From NCBI GenBank assembly GCA_937884235.1, contig CALGBT010000846.1, positions 1-9,361 on the forward strand: a DNA stretch of 9,361 nt, given 5' to 3'. This DNA comes from an uncultured Pseudomonadota bacterium (GTDB lineage: Bacteria; Myxococcota_A; UBA9042; CAIXZC01). Within the stretch, counting starts at the first letter, position 1. Every line of letters begins with the position of its first letter. Shown piece after piece: positions 1 to 5,861 of the stretch. Made by a program: the position numbers and the translations under genes. Under the pieces are notes generated by a model. It ran no database searches. It saw only the letters and a program-made list of their open reading frames with translations, and was not told the DNA's origin.

Positions 1-344
1 TTGGCGGAGCCTATATTGCCCTGGTCTCAAAGGACATGGGCTATGACCGGGTCCTGGCCTGGCCCTCAGCTGAGATCGCGGTGATGGGGGCCGAGGGCGC
101 AGTTGGCATTGTCCATCGGCGGGAACTCAAGCAAGCCGGCAACGACCCTGATTTGCGCCAGCAACTCACCGATGCCTATCGTGATGAGCATCTCAATCCC
201 TACGTGGCAGCTGCGCAGAACCGCATCGATGCTGTCATCGAACCCGCCCAGACCCGAAAGACTCTGATTCGCCAACTAGACATGTTGCGAGGCAAACATG
301 AAACCCTGCCCCGCCCCCGCAAGCACGGGTCGATCCCGCTGTAG
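1..344 (+). CDS. acyl-CoA carboxylase carboxyltransferase (beta) subunit, C-terminal part; propionyl/methylmalonyl-CoA type
   Basis: Partial gene: the reading frame (first full codon at position 3) is open from the window edge to TAG at 342-344, giving about 113 residues. It reads GGAYIALVSKDMG, then AWPSAEIAVMGAEGAVGIVHR, and ends in RPRKHGSIPL. This is the characteristic end of the biotin-dependent carboxyltransferase family (PccB and relatives), whose members usually end in a K-H-G-N-I-P-L-like tail. Such subunits move CO2 from carboxybiotin to propionyl-CoA or acetyl-CoA in the cytoplasm. The full family length is about 510-540 residues, so roughly 400 lie outside the window. Acyl-CoA specificity cannot be told from this fragment, so no symbol is given. 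A small hairpin right after the stop may end the transcript. The gene appears functionally unrelated to the envelope genes that follow. Confidence 0.93.
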   Translation, partial: GGAYIALVSKDMGYDRVLAWPSAEIAVMGAEGAVGIVHRRELKQAGNDPDLRQQLTDAYRDEHLNPYVAAAQNRIDAVIEPAQTRKTLIRQLDMLRGKHETLPRPRKHGSIPL

Positions 345-346
345 CG

Positions 347-364
347 GTCCAGCGGCTGGACTTT
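347..364 (+). terminator. possible weak intrinsic terminator after the carboxyltransferase gene
   Basis: A perfect 6-bp stem (GTCCAG at 347-352, CTGGAC at 356-361) with loop CGG starts three bases after the stop codon and is followed by only three T residues (362-364). Position and shape fit a terminator, but the short T run makes it weak. It could instead be a processing hairpin. Confidence 0.35.
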
Positions 365-429
365 GCCAGTCGCCCCCCCTACAATTCCCCGGTCACATTG
401 GAAGACGACTTGCCAACGAGGTTACCAAG

Positions 430-1317
430 ATGCGTCGATTTGCTACGTCTGGATTTGCCGTACTGGTTCTTCTTGCCCTTGCTGTCACCTCTGCCTCCGC
501 TCAGGATGCTTCTGCGCTAATCGACCAGGGACTCACTCCAACCGTGGTCAAGCACCCAGGTCATCCCTACCAGGCCAAGGGGATCGAAGACCTGGCCGGG
601 TTGCGGATTTCCCTGCGGAAGATTTCCCACAAGGGCAATGGCATTATCGATGACGACCAGTGGTTTGCAGACAACGTCCTGCCGCAGCCAGTCGGCCAGA
701 AAGATGAACAATGGCGCCATGTTCCCGGGACTACACGTTGGGGCGATCTGAAGTTCTTCCGCTCCTCTGAGAAGCTGCACGTGGGGATCTACGAGGTGGT
801 GAAGAAGCGCTCTGGCGCAGAAGCAGAGAAGGGGCTTTCGTCCATCTATGACGAGGAGTTCAACTACACCGCGGTGGTCTTCAATGCAGACTTTGTGCCG
901 CAGAAGCTCTTCGTCTTGGAGGACTTCCATCCCGGCATCCTCAAGATGAACGATGCTCACGTGGACGGGAGTATTCTCTACTTCGATTGCAACTACAACG
1001 GCTACGCTAACATCACGAAGAATCGTACCGGCTACCTCGTTGCCCTGAACCTCGAATCCAACAACGTCCTCTGGGTTTCAGGTCAGTTGATCTCCAGCTA
1101 CCGTGGGTTCGTCCTCTACCAGGGGGCCGTAATCACCGGCTACGGTTTCACCGAAGAGAAGGACTATCTCTACGTGCTCAACCGCTTCACCGGCAAGCGG
1201 TGGCTCAAGACCACCCTCAAGAGCGCACCTGAATTTATTGTTCCCAAGGATGGCAAGCTTTACGTCAGAACCTACGACACGAACTATCTCTTTGATATCG
1301 TTGAGAAGAAGAAGTAG
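430..1317 (+). CDS. secreted protein of unknown function with PQQ-propeller-like beta strands
   Basis: Encodes 295 residues. The start is placed at ATG 430 because it gives a textbook Sec signal peptide (MRRFATSGFAVLVLLALAVT, predicted cleavage after ASA at residue 24) and has GAGG at 418-421, 8 nt upstream. An in-frame ATG at 298 would overlap the preceding gene and put an unrelated tail before the signal. The mature part begins with a charged stretch (25-110). Its C-terminal half (about 170-290) has strands such as GYLVALNLESNNVLWVS, DYLYVLNRFTGKRWL and KLYVRTYDTNYLFDI, which resemble the repeated blades of PQQ-like beta-propellers. Only two or three blades are visible, too few to close a propeller alone. 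No catalytic motif is seen and there is a single mature cysteine (Cys187). Probably periplasmic or surface exposed; the function is not recognised. It converges on the lipase-like gene with 23 nt between the stops. Confidence 0.85.
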   Translation: MRRFATSGFAVLVLLALAVTSASAQDASALIDQGLTPTVVKHPGHPYQAKGIEDLAGLRISLRKISHKGNGIIDDDQWFADNVLPQPVGQKDEQWRHVPGTTRWGDLKFFRSSEKLHVGIYEVVKKRSGAEAEKGLSSIYDEEFNYTAVVFNADFVPQKLFVLEDFHPGILKMNDAHVDGSILYFDCNYNGYANITKNRTGYLVALNLESNNVLWVSGQLISSYRGFVLYQGAVITGYGFTEEKDYLYVLNRFTGKRWLKTTLKSAPEFIVPKDGKLYVRTYDTNYLFDIVEKKK

Positions 1318-1340
1318 GTAGCAGCGCTGGAAGCAAACGG

Positions 1341-2147
1341 CTAGCTCACCACCACATCACTCGACAAAGCCTTATAAACCGCCTTCCAACACCTCGGCTC
1401 CAGCAGATAGCCGTAGTGTGTGGATGGTGTCATGTCCACCTGATTGCTGCCGGCGAGTGCCGCCGATTCGGGGGGCATGATCACCAGGTCGCTGTTGCTC
1501 CAGAAAGAGGTGACCGCCACGGTGGGCGGCAGCGGGCAATGGGCCAGCCGCTCCAGGAATTCGCTCTGCGGACGGAGGTCATGGGTGACCGGGGTATTGC
1601 CAAGTCGCGCAGCAAAGGTGCCGCCGTGTGGGCTGCCCATGGTCACCAGCCGCCGGACGGTACTGCCAAGATCGTGGTCCACCACAGCGACCCTTGCCAA
1701 TAGCCCGCCCATGCTGTGGGCAACCAGGTCTACCTGGGGCTCTCCGGTGACCGTCACCACTTCTCGAATGAATTCTGCTAGTTCAGCCCCGCGGGCCACG
1801 ACGTCCCCGGTCTCCTGGAAGTGGATGGAGTAGCTCCGCCGCCGTCCCATGCGTTTCAGGTACCAGGCCATGGGCCCGAAATCCCCCCGGCCGCCACCCA
1901 GCCCGTGGACGAAGACCAGCGGTGGGTGCCCGTCGGGAGTCCCCGCGGCCGGGGGGCGCCGGCTTCGTGCGAAGAGGCTGTAGCTCATGAGTGGGAGTTG
2001 CGCAATGTGCATACGGAGGTCTGGGTCAATGCCCCGGTAGGCCTCGGCCACCTTCGTGCCAACAAAGCGTCCAGTGGCTGCCAGACCTTTGCCCGTGGCA
2101 ACCAGGGCCCGCTTCCAGGCTTCCGTCGATTCGTCGCGATGGTTCAT
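1341..2147 (-). CDS. lipase-like alpha/beta hydrolase
   Basis: 268 residues from ATG 2147. A TTG nine bases earlier (2156) is possible, but AGGGGG lies about 10 nt from the ATG and almost touches the TTG, so the ATG is preferred. Numbered from this start, the fold's landmarks are VFVHGLGG (78-85, oxyanion region), the nucleophile elbow AHSMGG with Ser145, SNSDLVIMP with the likely acid Asp220, and THYGYL with the likely base His244. The pattern fits triacylglycerol-lipase/PGAP1-like esterases that cleave lipid or acyl esters. There is no signal peptide; residues 8-45 look like a basic amphipathic helix that might sit on a membrane. The gene is last in the leftward cluster, about 40 nt after the radical SAM gene. 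Substrate unknown; the hydrolase assignment is firm. Confidence 0.88.
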   Translation of the reverse strand: MNHRDESTEAWKRALVATGKGLAATGRFVGTKVAEAYRGIDPDLRMHIAQLPLMSYSLFARSRRPPAAGTPDGHPPLVFVHGLGGGRGDFGPMAWYLKRMGRRRSYSIHFQETGDVVARGAELAEFIREVVTVTGEPQVDLVAHSMGGLLARVAVVDHDLGSTVRRLVTMGSPHGGTFAARLGNTPVTHDLRPQSEFLERLAHCPLPPTVAVTSFWSNSDLVIMPPESAALAGSNQVDMTPSTHYGYLLEPRCWKAVYKALSSDVVVS

Positions 2148-2188
2148 GTCGTCCAAACCCCCTGGGCGCGCCAGACGTGCGCCCCCGA

Positions 2189-3232
2189 CTACTTCTGGAA
2201 ACCGAACGCCGCCTTGTCCACATTCGCATCAACATAGGGATCAAGGCAAGTGAGGGGTTTCCCTTGCTGCTGTACTGTTGCCCGGCAGCCGGCTTTGCAG
2301 GCATCCCAGCCGGGGCAGGGCTTGCAGAAATCTGGTTTGACGGTGAGCCACTCGGTGCTGGCCGGACCGTTGGCGAGGTCGAGAAAATGGGACTTGAAGA
2401 TATTGCCCAAGATCACCGGCGAATGGTTGCACATCCGGACATTGCCCAGGGGATCGAGGGTGTAGTAGGCGTTGTTGGTGGCTGCGGAGCAGCCGGCAAA
2501 ACGGACCTTGGGGAATTGCGAGCGGTCGATGACGCAAGGCGGAATCGGCACGGCCACCACTGGTGACATCCCGAGCCTGATGGCCCCCTCCTGAGCGTGC
2601 CTTAGCATGCGCTCGGTTTCCGCTCGGTCCATCATCAACTCGCCAGAGGTTCCGTCCGCCACCTTAGGGCCGCCCGGGTTGTACCGATTGAGTAGAAAGC
2701 TGCGCTGGCCGATGCTGCGGATGAACGTCATCAGCTCGGGCAATTCGTCAATGGTCCTGCTGGTCACCACAACGGTGATGGCCACCTGGGCCCCTACTGC
2801 CCGCAGAATATCCAGGGCCTGCATAATCCCTTTGAAGGCTCCTTGTCCACAATGGCTGTCGTGGACCTCTTCCTGCATCGAGAGAAGGGTCAACTGAAAG
2901 AGTTTTACGCCGGTCTTCAGCAGGTCTTCAGCCCATGCGGGCGTCATCAGCATGCCGTTGGTGAGTACCGAAACGGAGCGGCCATCCAGGGTCAGCGCCG
3001 CGGCGATATCCGGCAGGTCGTCCCGCAGCAGCGGTTCCCCCCCGGTGAGCGCAATCTGGTCAGCGCCAGCCTCCTTGGCCATCTTCCGAATCATCTTGAT
3101 GGTTTTGCGGGTGGAGAGCCGCCCCCGTGGATACCCCGGAGCGGCCTTCCAGCAGTTGTAACAGTAAATACAGGCCAGGTTGCAGCGCGTTTCGACTTCA
3201 ACGAGGATGGCACGGATTCTCTCAACAGCCAT
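2189..3232 (-). CDS. radical SAM enzyme with C-terminal SPASM domain
   Basis: 347 residues. The N-terminal radical SAM core carries the 4Fe-4S/SAM motif CNLACIYC (Cys17, Cys21, Cys24) and GGEP at 64-67, which binds the SAM amino group. The C-terminal part matches the whole SPASM signature: Cys248, Gly263, Cys268, then Cys303, Cys306, Cys312, Cys316 and finally Cys329. It would therefore bind two auxiliary clusters. The family (PqqE, MftC, anaerobic sulfatase maturases, sactipeptide enzymes) mostly modifies peptides or proteins, though some members act on small molecules. ATG 3232 follows the PAP2-like stop by 9 nt, so the two are probably co-transcribed and coupled; only a weak GGAAAG precedes it. 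No recognisable RiPP precursor or transporter lies beside it. Class is certain, substrate unknown. Confidence 0.93.
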   Translation of the reverse strand: MAVERIRAILVEVETRCNLACIYCYNCWKAAPGYPRGRLSTRKTIKMIRKMAKEAGADQIALTGGEPLLRDDLPDIAAALTLDGRSVSVLTNGMLMTPAWAEDLLKTGVKLFQLTLLSMQEEVHDSHCGQGAFKGIMQALDILRAVGAQVAITVVVTSRTIDELPELMTFIRSIGQRSFLLNRYNPGGPKVADGTSGELMMDRAETERMLRHAQEGAIRLGMSPVVAVPIPPCVIDRSQFPKVRFAGCSAATNNAYYTLDPLGNVRMCNHSPVILGNIFKSHFLDLANGPASTEWLTVKPDFCKPCPGWDACKAGCRATVQQQGKPLTCLDPYVDANVDKAAFGFQK

Positions 3233-3241
3233 GTCTTTCCG

Positions 3242-3826
3242 TTATCCCCCATCCCCATCGTGGCGCCGATGGAAGGCCCGGGATCGAAGTGCGACCACGG
3301 TTGAACAGACCTGCACCACCCCCCAGGCAAAGAGGCCAGTCCCCACGCCTAGCAGCAACGTGGCTGCGTCTCGCAGCACAAAGAGCTTGTAGAGGGCTGT
3401 GATGGTCAAGATGGCGGCCCCCAGGACCAGCTTCCAACTGCGACCGGCGCGATGGGCCGCCAGTTGATGGAGCAGGAAGTACGAGGCGACGACTGCGTGG
3501 CCACTGGGAGTGAAGCGCCCCGCCCAGCGAAGACCGCGCAGCACTCCCAGCAGCATCAGGATGATGGTGGGAGCCAGGCGTCGTAGCCAGTGCTGGAATT
3601 CCCGAAAATCAATTACTGCCTCAGCCATCAAAACGCCGAACAATACGCCGGCCAGGGCCTGATACCAAACGGGAATCAGGATCGTCTCCCCGGTGGCCAC
3701 TGCGAACAGTCGTACCGGCCCGACCAGGGCTGCGAAGGCAAAGGTGGCAAGCCCCGTCAAGGCGGCGAATAGCAACGCAAACCCTTGCTTGCCGAGGGTC
3801 TGTCTTCCCGTTGTCTGGTCTTTCAT
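3242..3826 (-). CDS. PAP2-like multi-pass membrane protein with degenerate catalytic motifs
   Basis: 194 residues with about five or six hydrophobic segments (roughly 15-35, 48-68, 85-98, 110-123, 131-150, 156-177) and a His/Arg/Asp-rich tail. The segment RFTPSGHAVV (PSGH at 107-110) matches motif 2 of the PAP2 phosphatase superfamily, which removes phosphate from lipid phosphates or isoprenyl pyrophosphates. The other two motifs are not intact. No KxxxxxxRP is seen before PSGH. The region that should hold the nucleophilic His (SRxxxxxHxxxD) reads YKLFVLRDAATLLLG, without His. It may therefore be a non-catalytic relative or a divergent enzyme. The start codon overlaps the lectin stop by 4 nt (ATGA on the minus strand), and the radical SAM gene follows after 9 nt, tying all three into one operon. 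Confidence 0.75.
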   Translation of the reverse strand: MKDQTTGRQTLGKQGFALLFAALTGLATFAFAALVGPVRLFAVATGETILIPVWYQALAGVLFGVLMAEAVIDFREFQHWLRRLAPTIILMLLGVLRGLRWAGRFTPSGHAVVASYFLLHQLAAHRAGRSWKLVLGAAILTITALYKLFVLRDAATLLLGVGTGLFAWGVVQVCSTVVALRSRAFHRRHDGDGG

Positions 3827-4998
3827 TGTGGTGGCTCAAACTCGCAGATATAGGGGCGGTTATCGTTGCACTCGAGGTCGTTCCAGAAACCGTCAGGACG
3901 GAGCTCGGTACAGTCTTCGTCCGGAGGCCAGAAACCGCCGTTGTCAGGTTGCCCGTCGGCCCATTTGTCAAAGGACTTGGATTCGCCGGTCACCCAGCGC
4001 CACTCCCATGTGTACCACTCCTGATAATAGCCAATCCAGGAAGATGCCCCCTGAATGCCCGCAGCCAGAAAAGCGTTCTCTTCAGCGGTGCCCACGGTGG
4101 CCAGGTGGGCCTGGTTGTCGGTGCACCGATTCCGGCTGCTTTCAAATGACTTGCCAGCAACGCAGAAGTAGTAGACGTGCTGGCCAAACGGGGCCGATGT
4201 GCACCCATCCAGGGTCGGGCAGATAGAGCACGAGAAGGTGCAGACCCCGGCCTCGCACTTGTGCAGGGCAGGGCAGGCACCGCAGCTCCCGCCGCAACCG
4301 TCGTCGCCGCAGGCTTTGCCCTCGCACTGGGGAGTGCATTGGCATGCGCCGTCCTGGCAGAAGCCGGGGGCGAGGCAAGTGCCGCAACTGCCACCGCAGC
4401 CATCATCGCCGCACTCGAGGCCATCACAGACCGGCTGGCACTTACACTTGCCCGTCAGGCTGCAGCCTGCCTCGCCCGTGCACTCGCCACAGCTGCCGCC
4501 GCAGCCATCGTCACCACACTCCTTGCCCATGCAGTTGGCCGCGCAAATGCATTCGTTACTGATGCAGAGATGGCCGATGTCGCAGGGCGGCTGGCAGCAA
4601 CTTCCGCTCACCTCTTCGTGGGTGCAGATGGCATCGGCGCAACCATCTTCCGTGCACTTATTATCATCGTCGCAGTTGTCCAGCACCTCAAAGCCGGTAC
4701 CCGCATCGTTACATTGCACCACCTTGCCCGTCTTGCACGAAGCAATGCCTGGTTTGCAGATGGTCGGCAAGTCTTCAGCTACCATGCCGTCATCGGCGTC
4801 CTGACGTCCATCACTGAGATCCAGGGCCTTGCCATCTGCACGCGAGACTACCTCCGCCCCGTCGGTGGCCAGCGCATCATCAGGCAGCACGTGGTAGTCG
4901 GAGAAGTCGATGTGGGGATTCGCAGCCGGGTCTGCACCGCACCCCGTCAGGAGCAGTAGAACCAGGTACAGCGGTGGGCCGCTACGCAGCAGGGACAT
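3823..4998 (-). CDS. lipoprotein with Cys-rich repeats and a C-type lectin domain
   Basis: 391 residues from ATG 4998, chosen because GGAGG lies 4 nt upstream and a candidate promoter would place it in the leader. ATG 5013 would add five residues. The signal ends in lipobox LTGC with Cys20, so the protein is probably lipid anchored. An acidic linker follows (about 36-77), then a Cys cluster (81-135), then three repeats of CGDDGCGGSCG (from about 161, 196 and 230). A C-type lectin-like domain follows (about 271-387). It shows HLATVGTAEENAFL, WIGYY, QPD at 350-352, WND at 372-374 and probable disulfides Cys292-Cys385 and Cys363-Cys377. QPD is the motif usually linked to galactose-type Ca2+-dependent binding. 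It likely acts as a surface sugar-binding protein. The downstream PAP2-like gene overlaps it by 4 nt, and the same Cys module recurs in the giant protein encoded divergently. Confidence 0.9.
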   Translation of the reverse strand: MSLLRSGPPLYLVLLLLTGCGADPAANPHIDFSDYHVLPDDALATDGAEVVSRADGKALDLSDGRQDADDGMVAEDLPTICKPGIASCKTGKVVQCNDAGTGFEVLDNCDDDNKCTEDGCADAICTHEEVSGSCCQPPCDIGHLCISNECICAANCMGKECGDDGCGGSCGECTGEAGCSLTGKCKCQPVCDGLECGDDGCGGSCGTCLAPGFCQDGACQCTPQCEGKACGDDGCGGSCGACPALHKCEAGVCTFSCSICPTLDGCTSAPFGQHVYYFCVAGKSFESSRNRCTDNQAHLATVGTAEENAFLAAGIQGASSWIGYYQEWYTWEWRWVTGESKSFDKWADGQPDNGGFWPPDEDCTELRPDGFWNDLECNDNRPYICEFEPPQ

Positions 4999-5023
4999 CT
5001 GGCCTCCAAACATCGTGATTCAT

Positions 5024-5052
5024 ACCTTACGCCTGGCATCAATCCCGGTCAA
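5024..5052 (-). promoter_or_regulatory. candidate sigma70-type promoter for the leftward cluster
   Basis: On the minus strand TTGACC (plus 5047-5052) and TAAGGT (plus 5024-5029) are separated by 17 nt. The -35 box is good (5 of 6) and the -10 box is poor (3 of 6). The predicted start, near 5017, leaves almost no leader for ATG 5013 but a 19-nt leader containing GGAGG for ATG 4998. This is a match by eye only. Confidence 0.35.
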
Positions 5053-5114
5053 GCGGGGCGGACGCATGACAATGCTGGTGGTCACTTGTGCCCGTCGCCC
5101 AGCGAGGGTGCGGC

Positions 5115-5147
5115 AGTCCCCGGGAGGTTTCGGCGGCTCCAGGGACT
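5115..5147. promoter_or_regulatory. two-step inverted repeat in the divergent control region
   Basis: AGTCCC (5115-5120) pairs with GGGACT (5142-5147), and inside it GGAG (5123-5126) pairs with CTCC (5137-5140). It could be a protein-binding site or a folded leader in the gap between the two divergent clusters. GC-rich DNA gives such pairings by chance, so support is modest. A smaller repeat, GAGCC/GGCTC, lies at 5194-5208. Confidence 0.2.
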
Positions 5148-5154
5148 TGTGTTC

Positions 5155-5182
5155 TTGCACAACCGCCAGCCGTGAATAGACT
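5155..5182 (+). promoter_or_regulatory. weak candidate promoter for the TlpA-like gene cluster
   Basis: TTGCAC (5155-5160) and TAGACT (5177-5182) are separated by 16 nt, in the only gap wide enough to hold a promoter for the rightward genes. Matches are 3 of 6 and 4 of 6, so this is only a suggestion. The remaining bases of 5014-5239 hold no gene that I can support. Confidence 0.22.
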
Positions 5183-5239
5183 GTAACCGACCTGAGCCGC
5201 CGTGGCTCTGTTGTATGGAATTCTGGACGGAGCATTAAT

Positions 5240-5785
5240 ATGACCGAAGCGAAGAAGAAGGAACAAAACGGGCGACAGAAGATCGACGGGCACGTGCTCC
5301 TGAAGCGTGGTTTCGATATTCTTCTCATCGGCGCCATGATCTATGCTGCGCTGATGGCTTTTGGCGTCATTCGCAGGGGCGGACATTTTGCCGAGGGTGG
5401 TACCGCCCCGGCATTCACGGTACGTGCGATCCCCGATGGCAAGGAACTCAAGCTGGCGGATTTCAAGGGTAAGCCCTTGCTCATTAATTTCTTCTCCACC
5501 GATTGCCCCTCGTGCCGCACCGAGTTGCCCCATATCCAGGAGATCAGCGAGCAAGCCGGCGATCGCCTGGAAGTACTGGTCATCTCCAACGATGCGCCAG
5601 CCACACTGGTTGCCTATTTGCGCCAGGAGTCCATCACTCTGCCGGTTGCATATGACCAGGGAGCCGCCCACCGGGCCTATAACGTTGATACCATTCCATA
5701 CCTGGTGGTTATCGATAAGGAGGGCCATATCCAGGGGGACTTTGTGGGCGGTGTCAAGTGGTCTGACGTTGAACCCTGGTTGTGA
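5240..5785 (+). CDS. membrane-anchored TlpA/ResA-like thiol-disulfide oxidoreductase
   Basis: 181 residues. A basic cytoplasmic head (1-24) and one membrane segment (about 25-45) would anchor a thioredoxin-fold domain on the outer side. The domain shows APAF at 56-59, KGKPLLINFF at 76-85, the redox pair CPSC (Cys89, Cys92) and the cis-proline loop VDTIPYLVVID (Pro153). This family passes electrons to, or rearranges, disulfides in exported proteins. The usual Trp before the first Cys is replaced by Asp (TDCPSC). GGAG at 5229-5232 sits 7 nt before the ATG, which supports the start. It lies 76 nt upstream of the gene for a protein with about 174 cysteines, so disulfide formation or repair in the neighbouring proteins is a natural but unproven role. 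Cytochrome c maturation is an alternative, but no ccm genes are visible here. Confidence 0.9.
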   Translation: MTEAKKKEQNGRQKIDGHVLLKRGFDILLIGAMIYAALMAFGVIRRGGHFAEGGTAPAFTVRAIPDGKELKLADFKGKPLLINFFSTDCPSCRTELPHIQEISEQAGDRLEVLVISNDAPATLVAYLRQESITLPVAYDQGAAHRAYNVDTIPYLVVIDKEGHIQGDFVGGVKWSDVEPWL

Positions 5786-5830
5786 TTTGCATCGTTCTTG
5801 TTGCGCCCTCCTCTTTATGGTACTCTGTGC

Positions 5831-5845
5831 CACGCAATATGCGTG
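5831..5845. promoter_or_regulatory. perfect inverted repeat just upstream of the giant protein's ribosome binding site
   Basis: CACGCA (5831-5836) and TGCGTG (5840-5845) are perfect reverse complements around ATA. The repeat ends 6 nt before the GGAG ribosome binding site (5852-5855). As RNA it would be a 6-bp hairpin that could affect translation or mRNA stability; as DNA it could be an operator. There is no T run after it, so it is not a terminator. Confidence 0.35.
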
Positions 5846-5861
5846 AAGAACGGAGTGCAGC

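Noticed and set aside
298..429. Upstream ATG giving a 339-residue form of the secreted propeller-like protein
   Set aside because: It overlaps the carboxyltransferase gene and places 44 unrelated residues before an evident signal peptide; ATG 430 has the better ribosome binding site.
4177..4959. 260-codon plus-strand frame opposite the lectin gene
   Set aside because: Ala-rich low-complexity antisense shadow of the Cys repeats. The minus-strand frame has a lipobox and a lectin domain.
5798..5826. Possible promoter between the TlpA-like and giant-protein genes (TTGTTG, 17 nt, TACTCT)
   Set aside because: Only 3 of 6 matches in each box, and the 76-nt spacing with no terminator fits read-through from upstream.
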